A DNA stretch of 64,000 nucleotides from Candidatus Dormiibacterota bacterium (GTDB taxonomy: Bacteria; Vulcanimicrobiota; Vulcanimicrobiia; Vulcanimicrobiales; Vulcanimicrobiaceae): the NCBI GenBank assembly GCA_035532835.1, contig DATKQG010000096.1, positions 62,001-126,000 on the forward strand, written 5' to 3'. The first letter of the stretch is position 1, and every line of letters starts with the position of its first letter. Shown here one piece after another: positions 25,091 through 33,080 of the stretch. The notes beneath the pieces were generated by a model, which saw only the letters and a list, made by a program, of their open reading frames with translations, did not search any database and was not told the origin of the DNA. A program made the translations under genes and the position numbers.

Positions 25091-26296
25091 CTAGTGGAGG
25101 CGGGGGGCGGGGTCGACCGGCTTGCCGTTGATGCGAATCTCAAAATGAACGTGGGGGCCGGTTGCTAGCCCGGTCATGCCGACCGCGCCGATCGCCTGCC
25201 CGCGCTGCACGTGCTGGCCCACCGAAACGTAGATCGCCGACATGTGCCCGTAGCCGGTCGAAACGTGGCCGCCGTGGTCGATGAGCACGAAATTGCCGTA
25301 ACCGCCGTACCACTGCGCGAGAATCACGGTGCCGGCCGCCGCCGCGACGATCGTGGTACCCGTCGGTGCCGCGATATCGAGGCCGGTGTGGAAGTCGGGC
25401 GCGCCTCCGAAGGGGTTGGAGCGCCACCCGAAGGGCGAGGTGATGGTGCCGTTAACGGGCCACGAGAACGATCGCGGTGCCCCTTCGTTGGGCGGCGGTA
25501 TCGCACCGGCGATCCCGGCGGCGCGTCTTTGGGCTTCGCGTTGTGCCTCGAGTTCTCGCTGCCGCTCCTGGATGAGAGCTTCGAGCTGCGCCTCTTGCGC
25601 GGCGGAGAGGTCTTCAAGCTGCGCGACCTCGGTCGCCTTGCGGTTGCGCTGCTGGTCCGCAAGCGCGACCAAGTTGCGACGCTCGTCGGCCAGCGCTCCG
25701 AGTTGCGTGCGAGCCTGCCGTTGCGCCTGTTCCTCGGATGCCAGCGCAACCTGGCTCCGCTCGAGATCCGCCTGAGCGGACGCCACTTTCGCTTCGGTTT
25801 TCGCTCGCTCGGACACCGTACGTTCGTTGGCGGCGATCAGCAGCCGCAAATCTTCCCATCGCTCGACGAATTCGGTAAAGCTGCGCGCCGACAACAAAAC
25901 GGCGGCATAGCTCATGTCACCGTTTTCGTAGATGTCGACCAAGCGCTTCTTGAGAAGGCCGTCTTGCAAGCGCAACGAGCGTTGCGCCGCGTCGAGCTGG
26001 GTCGTATTCCAAGCTAGGCGGCGTTCGGTCGATCGCTGCTGCTCGGCGAGCGAGCCCAGATGCTGATTGACGTTCGAAATCGCACCGTTGGTCTCGCTGA
26101 GCTGTGCCTGAAGTTGGCTTTCGGTCAATGCCGCGGCGTGCAACTCCACCCGTTTGAGGTGGAGCTTCGCTTCAAGCTTGTGGGCGCGACGGCTCTGAGC
26201 ATCGATCCGCTGTTGCAGCGTCGTTCCGGCGCTCACCGTGCCGGGGAGCAGCAGCGCGAATACGAACAGCAACGAAACCAGTGATTTGAACGGCAC
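25091..26296 (-). CDS. envC: EnvC/PcsB-like M23 peptidase with coiled coil
   Basis: 401 residues starting at a GTG that shares its first base with the upstream stop. A signal peptide (SLVSLLFVFALLLPGTVSA) is followed by a long coiled coil (about 25-255, rich in Gln, Arg, Ala and Glu). The LytM domain carries HTGLD (zinc ligands) and HVHFE, so unlike E. coli EnvC the zinc site appears intact and the protein could itself cut peptidoglycan. FtsEX normally recruits and activates this protein through the coiled coil, and ftsE-ftsX lie upstream on the same strand. The symbol reflects role by context; PcsB- or RipC-like naming would fit equally. Confidence 0.88.
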   Translation of the reverse strand: MPFKSLVSLLFVFALLLPGTVSAGTTLQQRIDAQSRRAHKLEAKLHLKRVELHAAALTESQLQAQLSETNGAISNVNQHLGSLAEQQRSTERRLAWNTTQLDAAQRSLRLQDGLLKKRLVDIYENGDMSYAAVLLSARSFTEFVERWEDLRLLIAANERTVSERAKTEAKVASAQADLERSQVALASEEQAQRQARTQLGALADERRNLVALADQQRNRKATEVAQLEDLSAAQEAQLEALIQERQRELEAQREAQRRAAGIAGAIPPPNEGAPRSFSWPVNGTITSPFGWRSNPFGGAPDFHTGLDIAAPTGTTIVAAAAGTVILAQWYGGYGNFVLIDHGGHVSTGYGHMSAIYVSVGQHVQRGQAIGAVGMTGLATGPHVHFEIRINGKPVDPAPRLH

Positions 26297-27249
26297 TAGC
26301 GGCGCTTATCCTTTACGAAAACCGATCCGGTGAGAGACTTGGCGTAGCGCTTGAGCTCCGCGGCCATCTCGCCGATTTGCGCGTAGTTGGTGATTTGCCC
26401 GAGATCGTTAGCCACGATCGCGATCGAGAGCGACATAATGGGAGATCGATTGAGGGTACCACGACGATCTCGCGTTTCGATATACCCCGCTCGCAGGTCC
26501 TTGGCGGAGTAGAGGGCGCGAATGGCGAGATCGAACTCGGCGATGATCTCCCGGGCCACCTCTTCCGCGCGATCGGGGGCGGTCGCGAGGATAAAATCGT
26601 CGCCGCCGATGTGGCCGACGAAATCGTCGGGAGTTCCGCGGCGATGCACCACGTCCAGCGTCACCCGCGCGACCACTTGAATGGCCTCGTCCCCATGCGT
26701 GAATCCATAGACGTCGTTGAAGGCCTTGAAATTATCCAAGTCCAGATACAACACGGTGAACGGCTCGGCATCCCCGATGCGCCGACGAAGCTCGCCTTCG
26801 ATCGCGAGATTACCCGGTAACCGCGTCAGCGGAGAGAGCGACGAATCGACTTCGACGCGTCGGATTTTCGCGCGAACGCGCGCTAGGAGTTCTTGCGGTC
26901 CGAACGGTTTGGTCATGTAATCGTCCGCGCCGGCTTCGAATCCGCGCAGCTTATCTTCGGTTTCGCCCTTCGCGGTGAGGATGATGATCGGGACGTTCGC
27001 GATGGCGAGATTGTGATGTTTTCGAATGCGCCGCGCAACCTCGTAGCCGTCCATGAGCGGCATCATGAGATCGAGCAACACGACATCCGGCACGTCGTCT
27101 TCGATTTTCTCCAACGCGTCGCGCCCGTCGATGGCGCTGGTAACGAGAAACCCCGCTAGCTCTAAGTTCGTCGCGATAATTTTGCGCAGGTTGCGGTCGT
27201 CGTCGACGACCAGCACTTTATGCGCGCCGAGATCGTTCGCGGCGTTCAT
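26296..27249 (-). CDS. Response regulator with GGDEF-like output domain
   Basis: 317 residues. The receiver domain (10-130) has the acidic pocket VVDDD, phospho-acceptor Asp60 (VVLLDLMMP) and Lys in TKPFG. The output domain (about 138-310) is a diguanylate cyclase fold with LYLDLDNFKAFNDVYG and HGDEA. The active-site loop is GGDDF (215-219) rather than GGDEF/GGEEF, preceded by GHI. The change removes the usual glutamate, so cyclase activity is uncertain. The stop overlaps the EnvC start by one base and the start overlaps the histidine kinase by 4 bp, so it is coupled to both. Confidence 0.88.
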   Translation of the reverse strand: MNAANDLGAHKVLVVDDDRNLRKIIATNLELAGFLVTSAIDGRDALEKIEDDVPDVVLLDLMMPLMDGYEVARRIRKHHNLAIANVPIIILTAKGETEDKLRGFEAGADDYMTKPFGPQELLARVRAKIRRVEVDSSLSPLTRLPGNLAIEGELRRRIGDAEPFTVLYLDLDNFKAFNDVYGFTHGDEAIQVVARVTLDVVHRRGTPDDFVGHIGGDDFILATAPDRAEEVAREIIAEFDLAIRALYSAKDLRAGYIETRDRRGTLNRSPIMSLSIAIVANDLGQITNYAQIGEMAAELKRYAKSLTGSVFVKDKRR

Positions 27250-28280
27250 TCGCGCACCGGCAGCGTGATGGTAACCAGGGTGCCGCTACCGAGCGTGCTT
27301 TCGACCGAGATCGATCCTCCGTGAGCGCGGACCAAAGCGCGCACGATGAAGAGTCCTAGGCCGGCACCGCTGGTGGAAGCGGTCATCTTCGGTTCGGCTC
27401 GATAAAACCGTTCGAAGATATAGGGCAGGTGCTCGGCGTCGATGCCGATGCCGCGATCTCGCACCGAGATGGCCGTCGAGGTGCCGATCATCGAGCCGCT
27501 CACCTCGACCGGCGCGCCCTCGCGCGAAAACATCATCGCGTTGCGCAGCACGTGCACGAGGATCTCGCGCAGCAGCGCGGGATCGCCGCAGACGTCGACG
27601 CCGAGCGTCCGGCGTTCGACCGGGTGATCGGCGGCCTCCAAAGGCAGCTCCGCGAGCGCGTCTTCGAGCAGGCGATCGAGCGCGATGCGCTCGCGTCGTC
27701 GCGGCAATTGATCGGCGCTCACCCGGGCCGCGCGGAGCAGTCCATCGAGCGCTCGCGCTAAGCGATCGGCCTGCTGATCGATCGTTCGCAAGTAATCGTC
27801 GCGGTCCAGCTTCTCATCCGATGGGTTCTCGCGCAGCGTCGTTGCGAACGCTTTAATCGTCGCCAGCGGCGTTTTGAGTTCGTGAGAAAGCGTAGCGAGC
27901 AACTCGCTCTTGAGTTGCTCGATCTGTTCGAAGCGTCGTTGCGGGCCGAACGAGACCAGATGGCCTTCGCCCGTTGCGACCGCAAGCGCGCGGATTTCCA
28001 GTGCGGGCTGCGAAACCGGCACCAGCGTCACGTGCGCCGACGTGCCGTCCAGGCCGATCAGCGCCTGCGTGTTATTGAAGAGCGCGGAGAACGACGCACC
28101 TATCGCCGCTTCGGATACGATCGTCGTGATCGCCGATGCCACGTCGCTCCATGCGAGAACGAGCCCGTCGTGCGACACCAGAGCCAGCCCATCGGTGGAT
28201 AGGCGTACCAATGCATCGAACGGTATGTCGATGCGTTGCGACGATGCTACGTGCGTAGGTGTCGTCCGACCGAAATCCAC
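27246..28280 (-). CDS. Sensor histidine kinase
   Basis: About 344 residues from GTG 28280; the frame stays open to 28370, but that stretch is Arg/Cys-rich shadow of ftsX. A PAS-like sensory region (about 20-125: LSTDGLALVSHDGLVLAWSD) precedes the dimerisation helix with SHELKTPL. The catalytic domain has the N box HVLRNAMMFS, G1 box RDRGIGID, FERFYRAEPK and G2 GAGLGLFIVRALVRAHGG. No transmembrane segment is seen, so the kinase is probably cytoplasmic. It overlaps ftsX by about 34 bp and the regulator gene by 4 bp. The phosphotransfer partner should be the adjacent GGDEF regulator. Confidence 0.85.
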   Translation of the reverse strand: MDFGRTTPTHVASSQRIDIPFDALVRLSTDGLALVSHDGLVLAWSDVASAITTIVSEAAIGASFSALFNNTQALIGLDGTSAHVTLVPVSQPALEIRALAVATGEGHLVSFGPQRRFEQIEQLKSELLATLSHELKTPLATIKAFATTLRENPSDEKLDRDDYLRTIDQQADRLARALDGLLRAARVSADQLPRRRERIALDRLLEDALAELPLEAADHPVERRTLGVDVCGDPALLREILVHVLRNAMMFSREGAPVEVSGSMIGTSTAISVRDRGIGIDAEHLPYIFERFYRAEPKMTASTSGAGLGLFIVRALVRAHGGSISVESTLGSGTLVTITLPVRE

Positions 28281-29128
28281 GAAGCTACGACGCCGATGGC
28301 GCCGCCCACCAGAACGAGTTGGGCAACAAGCACCGGAAGGTCGACGCTTCCGGCATTGAGTTGCACCCACGGGAGCGCCAGCAGCAGCTTGGGCCAGAGT
28401 TCGTATTTCGAGATGGCCAGCACCACCACCGCGATCAGCGCGCCAAAGACTCCCGCAAGCAAACCTTCGCAGATAAACGGGAGGCGAATGTACATATTTG
28501 TTGCGCCGACGAGTTGCATGATCGATATTTCGCGGCGCCGGGCAAAAACCGTCAGCCGGATCGTGTTTGAAATAATGATTCCCGCGACCAGGAGAAAGAC
28601 CCCGATCACGACGATGCCGATGCGGCGCAGGACGCCTCCGAGTTGGAGCAGCCGCTCGACCACCGTTTGCGGATAGACGACGTCTTGGACGCCGTGCATC
28701 TTACGAATCGCCGCGGCGACGGCGACGGTCTCTTGCGGGTCGCGCACGCGCACGCGCAGCTTATCCGGGAGCGGGTTCTGCGTCAGCAGCGAGGTATCGA
28801 TGACGCCGTTGGTGCGGGCGCGCAGTTCGGCCAAGCCCTGCTTTTTCGATATGAATTGCACCGAACGAACCCGCGGGTCGCTAGCGATCGCATTGCGCAG
28901 CGCGTGCGTTCGCTGCGGCGTGATGTCGTACGAGAGGTACGCCGAGACTTCGATTTGGTTGAGTACTTGGTCGCCCAAGCCCGTGAGGGTGCCGCGAATG
29001 AAGAGAAACGCCCCTAGGAGCACGATCGTCATCGCGACGGTGCCGATGGCGGTAGCCTGCATGCCGGCGTTGCGCGTAAAATTGCGCAACACCTCACCCA
29101 GAAAGAACTTGACCTTGCCCCAGTCCAA
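28247..29128 (-). CDS. ftsX: Cell division ABC transporter-like permease FtsX
   Basis: 293 residues. Four membrane segments lie at about 24-48, 170-195, 222-245 and 262-285. The first periplasmic loop (about 50-165) contains the partner-binding domain (PDKLRVRVRDPQETVAV). A cytoplasmic motif REISIMQLVGATNMYIRLPF is characteristic of FtsX. With FtsE it forms a mechanotransmitter that activates a periplasmic wall hydrolase, most likely the EnvC-like protein encoded three genes downstream. It overlaps ftsE by 35 bp and the kinase gene on the other side. Confidence 0.93.
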   Translation of the reverse strand: MDWGKVKFFLGEVLRNFTRNAGMQATAIGTVAMTIVLLGAFLFIRGTLTGLGDQVLNQIEVSAYLSYDITPQRTHALRNAIASDPRVRSVQFISKKQGLAELRARTNGVIDTSLLTQNPLPDKLRVRVRDPQETVAVAAAIRKMHGVQDVVYPQTVVERLLQLGGVLRRIGIVVIGVFLLVAGIIISNTIRLTVFARRREISIMQLVGATNMYIRLPFICEGLLAGVFGALIAVVVLAISKYELWPKLLLALPWVQLNAGSVDLPVLVAQLVLVGGAIGVVASWISVGRHLRT

Positions 29129-29804
29129 GATAGTAATAGCCTCGTTCTTCGTCGGTGACGATCTTGCCGTCTTCGAGGCGCACGACGCGGCGGCGCATGC
29201 GATCGACGACGGCTTGGTTGTGGGTGGCGACGACGACGGTCGTCCCTTTGAGGTTGATGCGTAGAAGCAGTTCCATGATCTCGGTCGTATTCGATGGATC
29301 GAGATTGCCGGTCGGTTCGTCGCAGAGTAAAATTTTCGGATTGTTGACGAGTGCGCGGGCGATGGCCGCGCGTTGTTGTTCGCCGCCCGAGAGTTCGCCG
29401 GGATACATGCGGCTCTTGTGCGAGAGGCCGACGAGATCGAGCGCGCGCGGAACCTGTCGCATGATGTCGCGACTATGCGCGCCGGTCACTTGCATCGCGA
29501 ACGCGACGTTCTCCCACACCGTTTTGTCGGAGAGCAATTTGAAGTCTTGGAAGACGACGCCCAGATGCCGGCGTAGCGCCGGAACGCGCGAGCGCTTGAG
29601 CTTCTCCACGCGGATGCCGTCAACGGTGATATCACCGGAGGTCGGCGTCGATTCGTGGTAGAGCAAGCGCAGCAGGCTGGATTTTCCCGTTCCGGAGTGG
29701 CCGACGAGAAAGACAAAGTCGCCTTTGGCAATCTCCAGGCTCACATGGTCTAGGGCGCGCACTCCGTTGGGATAGGTCAGAGAGACGCCGCGCAAAGAGA
29801 TCAT
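29094..29804 (-). CDS. ftsE: Cell division ATP-binding protein FtsE
   Basis: 236 residues. The Walker A motif is GHSGTGKSS, the ABC signature LSGGEQQR, Walker B ILLCDEPTGNLD, and the H-loop VVVATHN. ISLRGVSLTYPNGVRALDHV at the start is typical of FtsE. It powers FtsX-dependent activation of peptidoglycan hydrolysis at the septum. It is the first gene of the minus-strand division series. The C-terminal tail is longer than in E. coli FtsE and contains GYYYLGLGQGQV. It is divergent from the acyl-CoA dehydrogenase gene with only 47 bp between, so the two promoters must overlap or lie close together. Confidence 0.95.
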   Translation of the reverse strand: MISLRGVSLTYPNGVRALDHVSLEIAKGDFVFLVGHSGTGKSSLLRLLYHESTPTSGDITVDGIRVEKLKRSRVPALRRHLGVVFQDFKLLSDKTVWENVAFAMQVTGAHSRDIMRQVPRALDLVGLSHKSRMYPGELSGGEQQRAAIARALVNNPKILLCDEPTGNLDPSNTTEIMELLLRINLKGTTVVVATHNQAVVDRMRRRVVRLEDGKIVTDEERGYYYLGLGQGQVLSG

Positions 29805-29851
29805 CGCTGCGGGAGGGTTTTACCTTTGGCCGCGAGCTATACCTTCGGGCT

Positions 29852-31000
29852 ATGAATTTCGATTTAACCGACGAGCAGAAAGCCATCCAGTCCCTCGCCC
29901 GCGAGTTTGCGCAAGACGAGGTAAAGCCCAAGGCCGAGGAGATGGACCGCGAAGAGCGCTTCCCGTACGACTTGGTAAAGAAGATGGCCGAGCTCGGTTT
30001 TATGGGATTGCCGTTCCCTGAAGAGTACGGCGGAGCCGGGGCCGACACGGTGAGCTATGCCCTGGCCGTCATGGAGATCGCCCGCGCCGACGCTTCGACC
30101 GGCATCACCATGGCCGCTCACGTCTCGCTGGGCGCGACGCCCTTCTATTTGTTCGGCACCAAGGAACAAAAGGAACGCTATCTGGTGCCGCTCGCACAGG
30201 GCAAGATGCTGTGGGGATTCGGCCTCACCGAGCCGAGCGCCGGCAGCGACGCCGGTAACTGCCAAACCAAAGCAACCCTAGCGGACGGTCGATGGACGAT
30301 CAACGGCACCAAAGCCTTCATCACCAATTCCGGGACGGATATCAGCGGCGGCACAACGATCACCGCGGTCACCGGAAAACGCGCCGACGGCAAGCCCGAA
30401 ATCTCCAACCTCGTCGTGCCGCAAGATGCGCCCGGATTCGCGCGCAGCAAAAAGTATCGCAAGATGGGCTGGCGCGCCTCGGATACGCGCGAGCTTTCGT
30501 TCGTCGACGCCACCATCCCCGAAGAGAACCTGCTGGGCCCGCGCGGCGAAGGCTACAAGCAGTTCCTCAAGATTCTCGACGGCGGCCGCATCTCGGTTGC
30601 TGCGCTCTCGATCGGCCTCGCGATGGGTGCCTACGACGAAGCATTGCAGTACGCTAAAGACCGCCATGCGTTCGGCAAACCGATTAGCAAATTCCAAGCG
30701 ATCCAGTTCAAGCTGGTGGACATGCTCTGCGAGATCGAGCACGCCAAGATGATGATCCTCAAAGCCGCGTGGGAGAAGGACAACGGTCGCGATTTCGTCC
30801 AGACCGCCAGCCTCGCCAAACTCTACTCCGCCGAAGTTTCGCGCCGCGTCGTCAACGAGGCCGTCCAGATTCACGGCGGCTACGGCTTCATGGACGAATA
30901 CCCGGTCTCGCGCATGTATCGCGACCAGAAGATCAACGAAATCGGCGAAGGCACGAACGAAGTGCAGCGCGTGGTCATCGCCCGCTTGATGGGCCTATAA
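29852..31000 (+). CDS. Acyl-CoA dehydrogenase (short-chain/butyryl type)
   Basis: 382 residues of standard length. The FAD-binding motif is FGLTEPSAGSDAG; the substrate-site region is KMGWRASDTRELSFVDATIP. The catalytic base is expected in the C-terminal part (EYPVSRMYRDQKINEIGEGT), in the position used by short-chain and butyryl-CoA dehydrogenases. QIHGGYGFM is the conserved adenine-pocket motif. It oxidises acyl-CoA to trans-2-enoyl-CoA, passing electrons to ETF. No other beta-oxidation gene lies beside it. It is divergent from ftsE and is followed after 32 bp by a secreted peroxiredoxin. Confidence 0.93.
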   Translation: MNFDLTDEQKAIQSLAREFAQDEVKPKAEEMDREERFPYDLVKKMAELGFMGLPFPEEYGGAGADTVSYALAVMEIARADASTGITMAAHVSLGATPFYLFGTKEQKERYLVPLAQGKMLWGFGLTEPSAGSDAGNCQTKATLADGRWTINGTKAFITNSGTDISGGTTITAVTGKRADGKPEISNLVVPQDAPGFARSKKYRKMGWRASDTRELSFVDATIPEENLLGPRGEGYKQFLKILDGGRISVAALSIGLAMGAYDEALQYAKDRHAFGKPISKFQAIQFKLVDMLCEIEHAKMMILKAAWEKDNGRDFVQTASLAKLYSAEVSRRVVNEAVQIHGGYGFMDEYPVSRMYRDQKINEIGEGTNEVQRVVIARLMGL

Positions 31001-31032
31001 CGCAAACGTTCTTCCTGTGGAGGTTGCCTTTC

Positions 31033-31581
31033 ATGAAACTCGCACGTCGTCTTTCGGCCCTGCTCGGCATCGCGCTCTTCGCGATGCCGGTGCTCGCGCT
31101 CGCCGCGCTACCCGTCGGCAGCAAAGCCCCCGATTTCACGCTGCAAGCATCCAAGGGCGGGAACGTCTTCCCGTTTTCGCTCGCCGCAGCGTTGAAGAAA
31201 GGTCCGGTCGTGCTGTATTTCTACCCCGCGGCGTTTACGACCGGGTGCACGATTGAAGCGCACGATTTCGCCGACGCAATCGGCAAATACAAAGCGCTCG
31301 GCGCAACGGTGATCGGCGTCTCGCACGACCCGATCGCGAAATTACAGAAGTTCTCGGTGAGCGTGTGCCGCAGCAAGTTCGCCGTCGCCGCCGACAGCAC
31401 GCAGTCGGTCGAAAAAGCCTACGACGCCGTGCTGAAGCTCGCACCGGCCTACGCCGATCGCACGTCGTACGTCATCGCACCCAACGGCACGATTCTCTAC
31501 ACGTACACCAACCTCAATCCCGACCAGCACGTCACGAACACGCTCGCAGCGCTGCGAGCCTGGAAGGCCAAGCAGCAGTAG
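31033..31581 (+). CDS. Secreted peroxiredoxin (AhpC/TSA, BCP-like)
   Basis: 182 residues from ATG 31033, preceded by GTGGAGG. A signal peptide (KLARRLSALLGIALFAMPVL) implies export. The fold is thioredoxin-like: KAPDFTLQASKGG, then VVLYFYPAAFTTGCTIEAHD, which places the peroxidatic Cys in the TTGCT motif with the upstream Pro-Thr pattern. A second Cys in SVCRSKF may act as resolving Cys. It reduces peroxides using a thiol donor. An open frame extends upstream through the acyl-CoA dehydrogenase gene but lacks the signal peptide there. Its stop lies 4 bp before the second long-hairpin element. Confidence 0.88.
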   Translation: MKLARRLSALLGIALFAMPVLALAALPVGSKAPDFTLQASKGGNVFPFSLAAALKKGPVVLYFYPAAFTTGCTIEAHDFADAIGKYKALGATVIGVSHDPIAKLQKFSVSVCRSKFAVAADSTQSVEKAYDAVLKLAPAYADRTSYVIAPNGTILYTYTNLNPDQHVTNTLAALRAWKAKQQ

Positions 31582-31585
31582 TAAC

Positions 31586-31760
31586 GCGGCCGGTGCGCGG
31601 TGCTGAGATCGCCTACACCATTGGGACGGGGACGCCCATTTTTTCGCATCGTGCGAAAAAATTGCTCCGTTCGTCGTCGCTCCCGCCATCCTGGCTCCGC
31701 TCCTCCCTCACAGGCCCCGTCCCAACGGCGTAGGCGCCCTCAGCACCGCACACCGGCCGC
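31586..31760. repeat. 175-bp long-inverted-repeat element (element 2)
   Basis: Arms 31586-31633 and 31713-31760 match over 48 bp with 6 mismatches. Four of the six become G-U pairs if the minus strand is transcribed, which favours an RNA read in the rmuC direction. Inside lies a perfect 11-bp hairpin, ATTTTTTCGCA/TGCGAAAAAAT (31638-31648 with 31652-31662, loop TCG), followed by a C/T-rich stretch. The core CGAAAAAATTGCTC parallels CGAAAAAATGCTC in the element at 13788-13972. It sits between the convergent peroxiredoxin and rmuC genes, so it may act as a two-way terminator. Confidence 0.75.
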
Positions 31761-31766
31761 TGATAG

Positions 31767-33080
31767 CTATTCGCCGGAGGCTTTGGTGCGGGCGTCGATG
31801 GCGGTGATGTTGCGCGGGGCGACGTCGATGGTGGCGATCTCGGGCAGATCTTCGGCTGCGAAGGCCGCGTCTTCTTTGAGCTTGCGGCCTTGCGGTAGGA
31901 GGCGGCCTTCGTAGGTTGCGACGCCTTCGTTGAATGCGCCGACCGACCGTTCGAGATGTTTGCCGATGTTGACCAGTCGCTCCGCGAAGCGCGTGGTGCG
32001 GTCGTAGAGTTCGCGTCCGATTGCGGCGATGCGTTTGGCGTTCTCTTCTTGTTTGACGGCTTGCCAGCCCATGGCGAACGAGCGTAGGAGGCTGATCAGC
32101 GAGAGCGGGCCGGCGATGAGCACGCCTTTATCGAGCGCGTATTCGATCAGCGTGGGGTTTTCGTTGAGTGCGGCGCTGAGGAAGGCTTCGCCGGGGACGA
32201 AGAGGATGACGAAATCGGCCGAGCCTTCGGCGGTGTGGTAATTGCGTTTGGAGAGGGCATCGACGTGGTCGGAGAGCGCGCGGGCTTGCTGGCGCGTGAG
32301 TTCGCGGCGCGCGGCTTCGTCGGAGGCTTCGAATGCGGCTTGAAGCGCGTCGATCGGGGTCTTGGCATCGACGAAGACGCGCCGGTTGCCCGGCAGATTG
32401 ATCGTCATGTCGGGGCGCGACGTGCCGGTTTCTAATACGACGTTCTGCTGCTCTTCGAAATCGCAGTACGAGAGCATTCCGGCTTTTTCGACGACGTTGC
32501 GTAATTGAATTTCGCCCCATTTACCGCGCGTTGCGGGGTTGCGCAGTGCGGTCACGAGCGTTGAGGTGTGGCTCGAGAGTTGGGCCGTGGTGAGCTCGAG
32601 TTTTTCGGCGCGCGAGAGGAGCGAGGCGATTTGTTCTTTGAGGCCGCCGGTATCGGCGTTACGTTTGCTTTCGATCTCGCGTACGAATGCGTCGAATTCG
32701 GTGAGCTTTTGTGCGATCGGCGCGACGAGTTCGCCGACGCGTTCGCTGGCGCGCGAGGCGGTTGTTTCGCGCAGTTCCGACTTGGTGCGTTCGAGCAGGG
32801 CTTCGATGGCGTGTTGTTGCTTTTCGGAGGTCTCGGCGAGCGTGGCTTGCAGGCCCGCGGCGAGCGCTTGGGCCGCGCTTGCGGCGCGTTCGGCATCGCT
32901 GCGGAGCTGTTCTTCGCGCTGCACGCGTTGTTGTGTTTCGTCGGCTCGCGCCAATGCGGCGGTGAGACGTTCTTGCGCGCGTACGAGCGCGCTCTGCGAG
33001 ATCGTGCGAAGCACGAGCGCGCCTATTGCGAAGCCGATACACAGGGCAACGATGGCGATTGCGATGGGGTTCTCGATCAC
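31767..33080 (-). CDS. rmuC: RmuC family protein (DNA recombination limiting)
   Basis: 437 residues from GTG 33080, whose TG overlaps the TGA of the upstream hydrolase gene. A membrane anchor (PIAIAIVALCIGFAIGALVL) is followed by a long coiled coil (about 30-190) and the RmuC nuclease-like domain (GKWGEIQLRNVVEKAGM, FVDAKTPIDALQAAFEA, FVILFVPGEAFLSAAL). RmuC was found as a factor limiting DNA inversion rates, and its domain resembles restriction-type nucleases. The open frame continues upstream to 33713 but only as a shadow of the hydrolase gene. The gene ends 6 bp from the element-2 arm. Confidence 0.9.
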   Translation of the reverse strand: MIENPIAIAIVALCIGFAIGALVLRTISQSALVRAQERLTAALARADETQQRVQREEQLRSDAERAASAAQALAAGLQATLAETSEKQQHAIEALLERTKSELRETTASRASERVGELVAPIAQKLTEFDAFVREIESKRNADTGGLKEQIASLLSRAEKLELTTAQLSSHTSTLVTALRNPATRGKWGEIQLRNVVEKAGMLSYCDFEEQQNVVLETGTSRPDMTINLPGNRRVFVDAKTPIDALQAAFEASDEAARRELTRQQARALSDHVDALSKRNYHTAEGSADFVILFVPGEAFLSAALNENPTLIEYALDKGVLIAGPLSLISLLRSFAMGWQAVKQEENAKRIAAIGRELYDRTTRFAERLVNIGKHLERSVGAFNEGVATYEGRLLPQGRKLKEDAAFAAEDLPEIATIDVAPRNITAIDARTKASGE

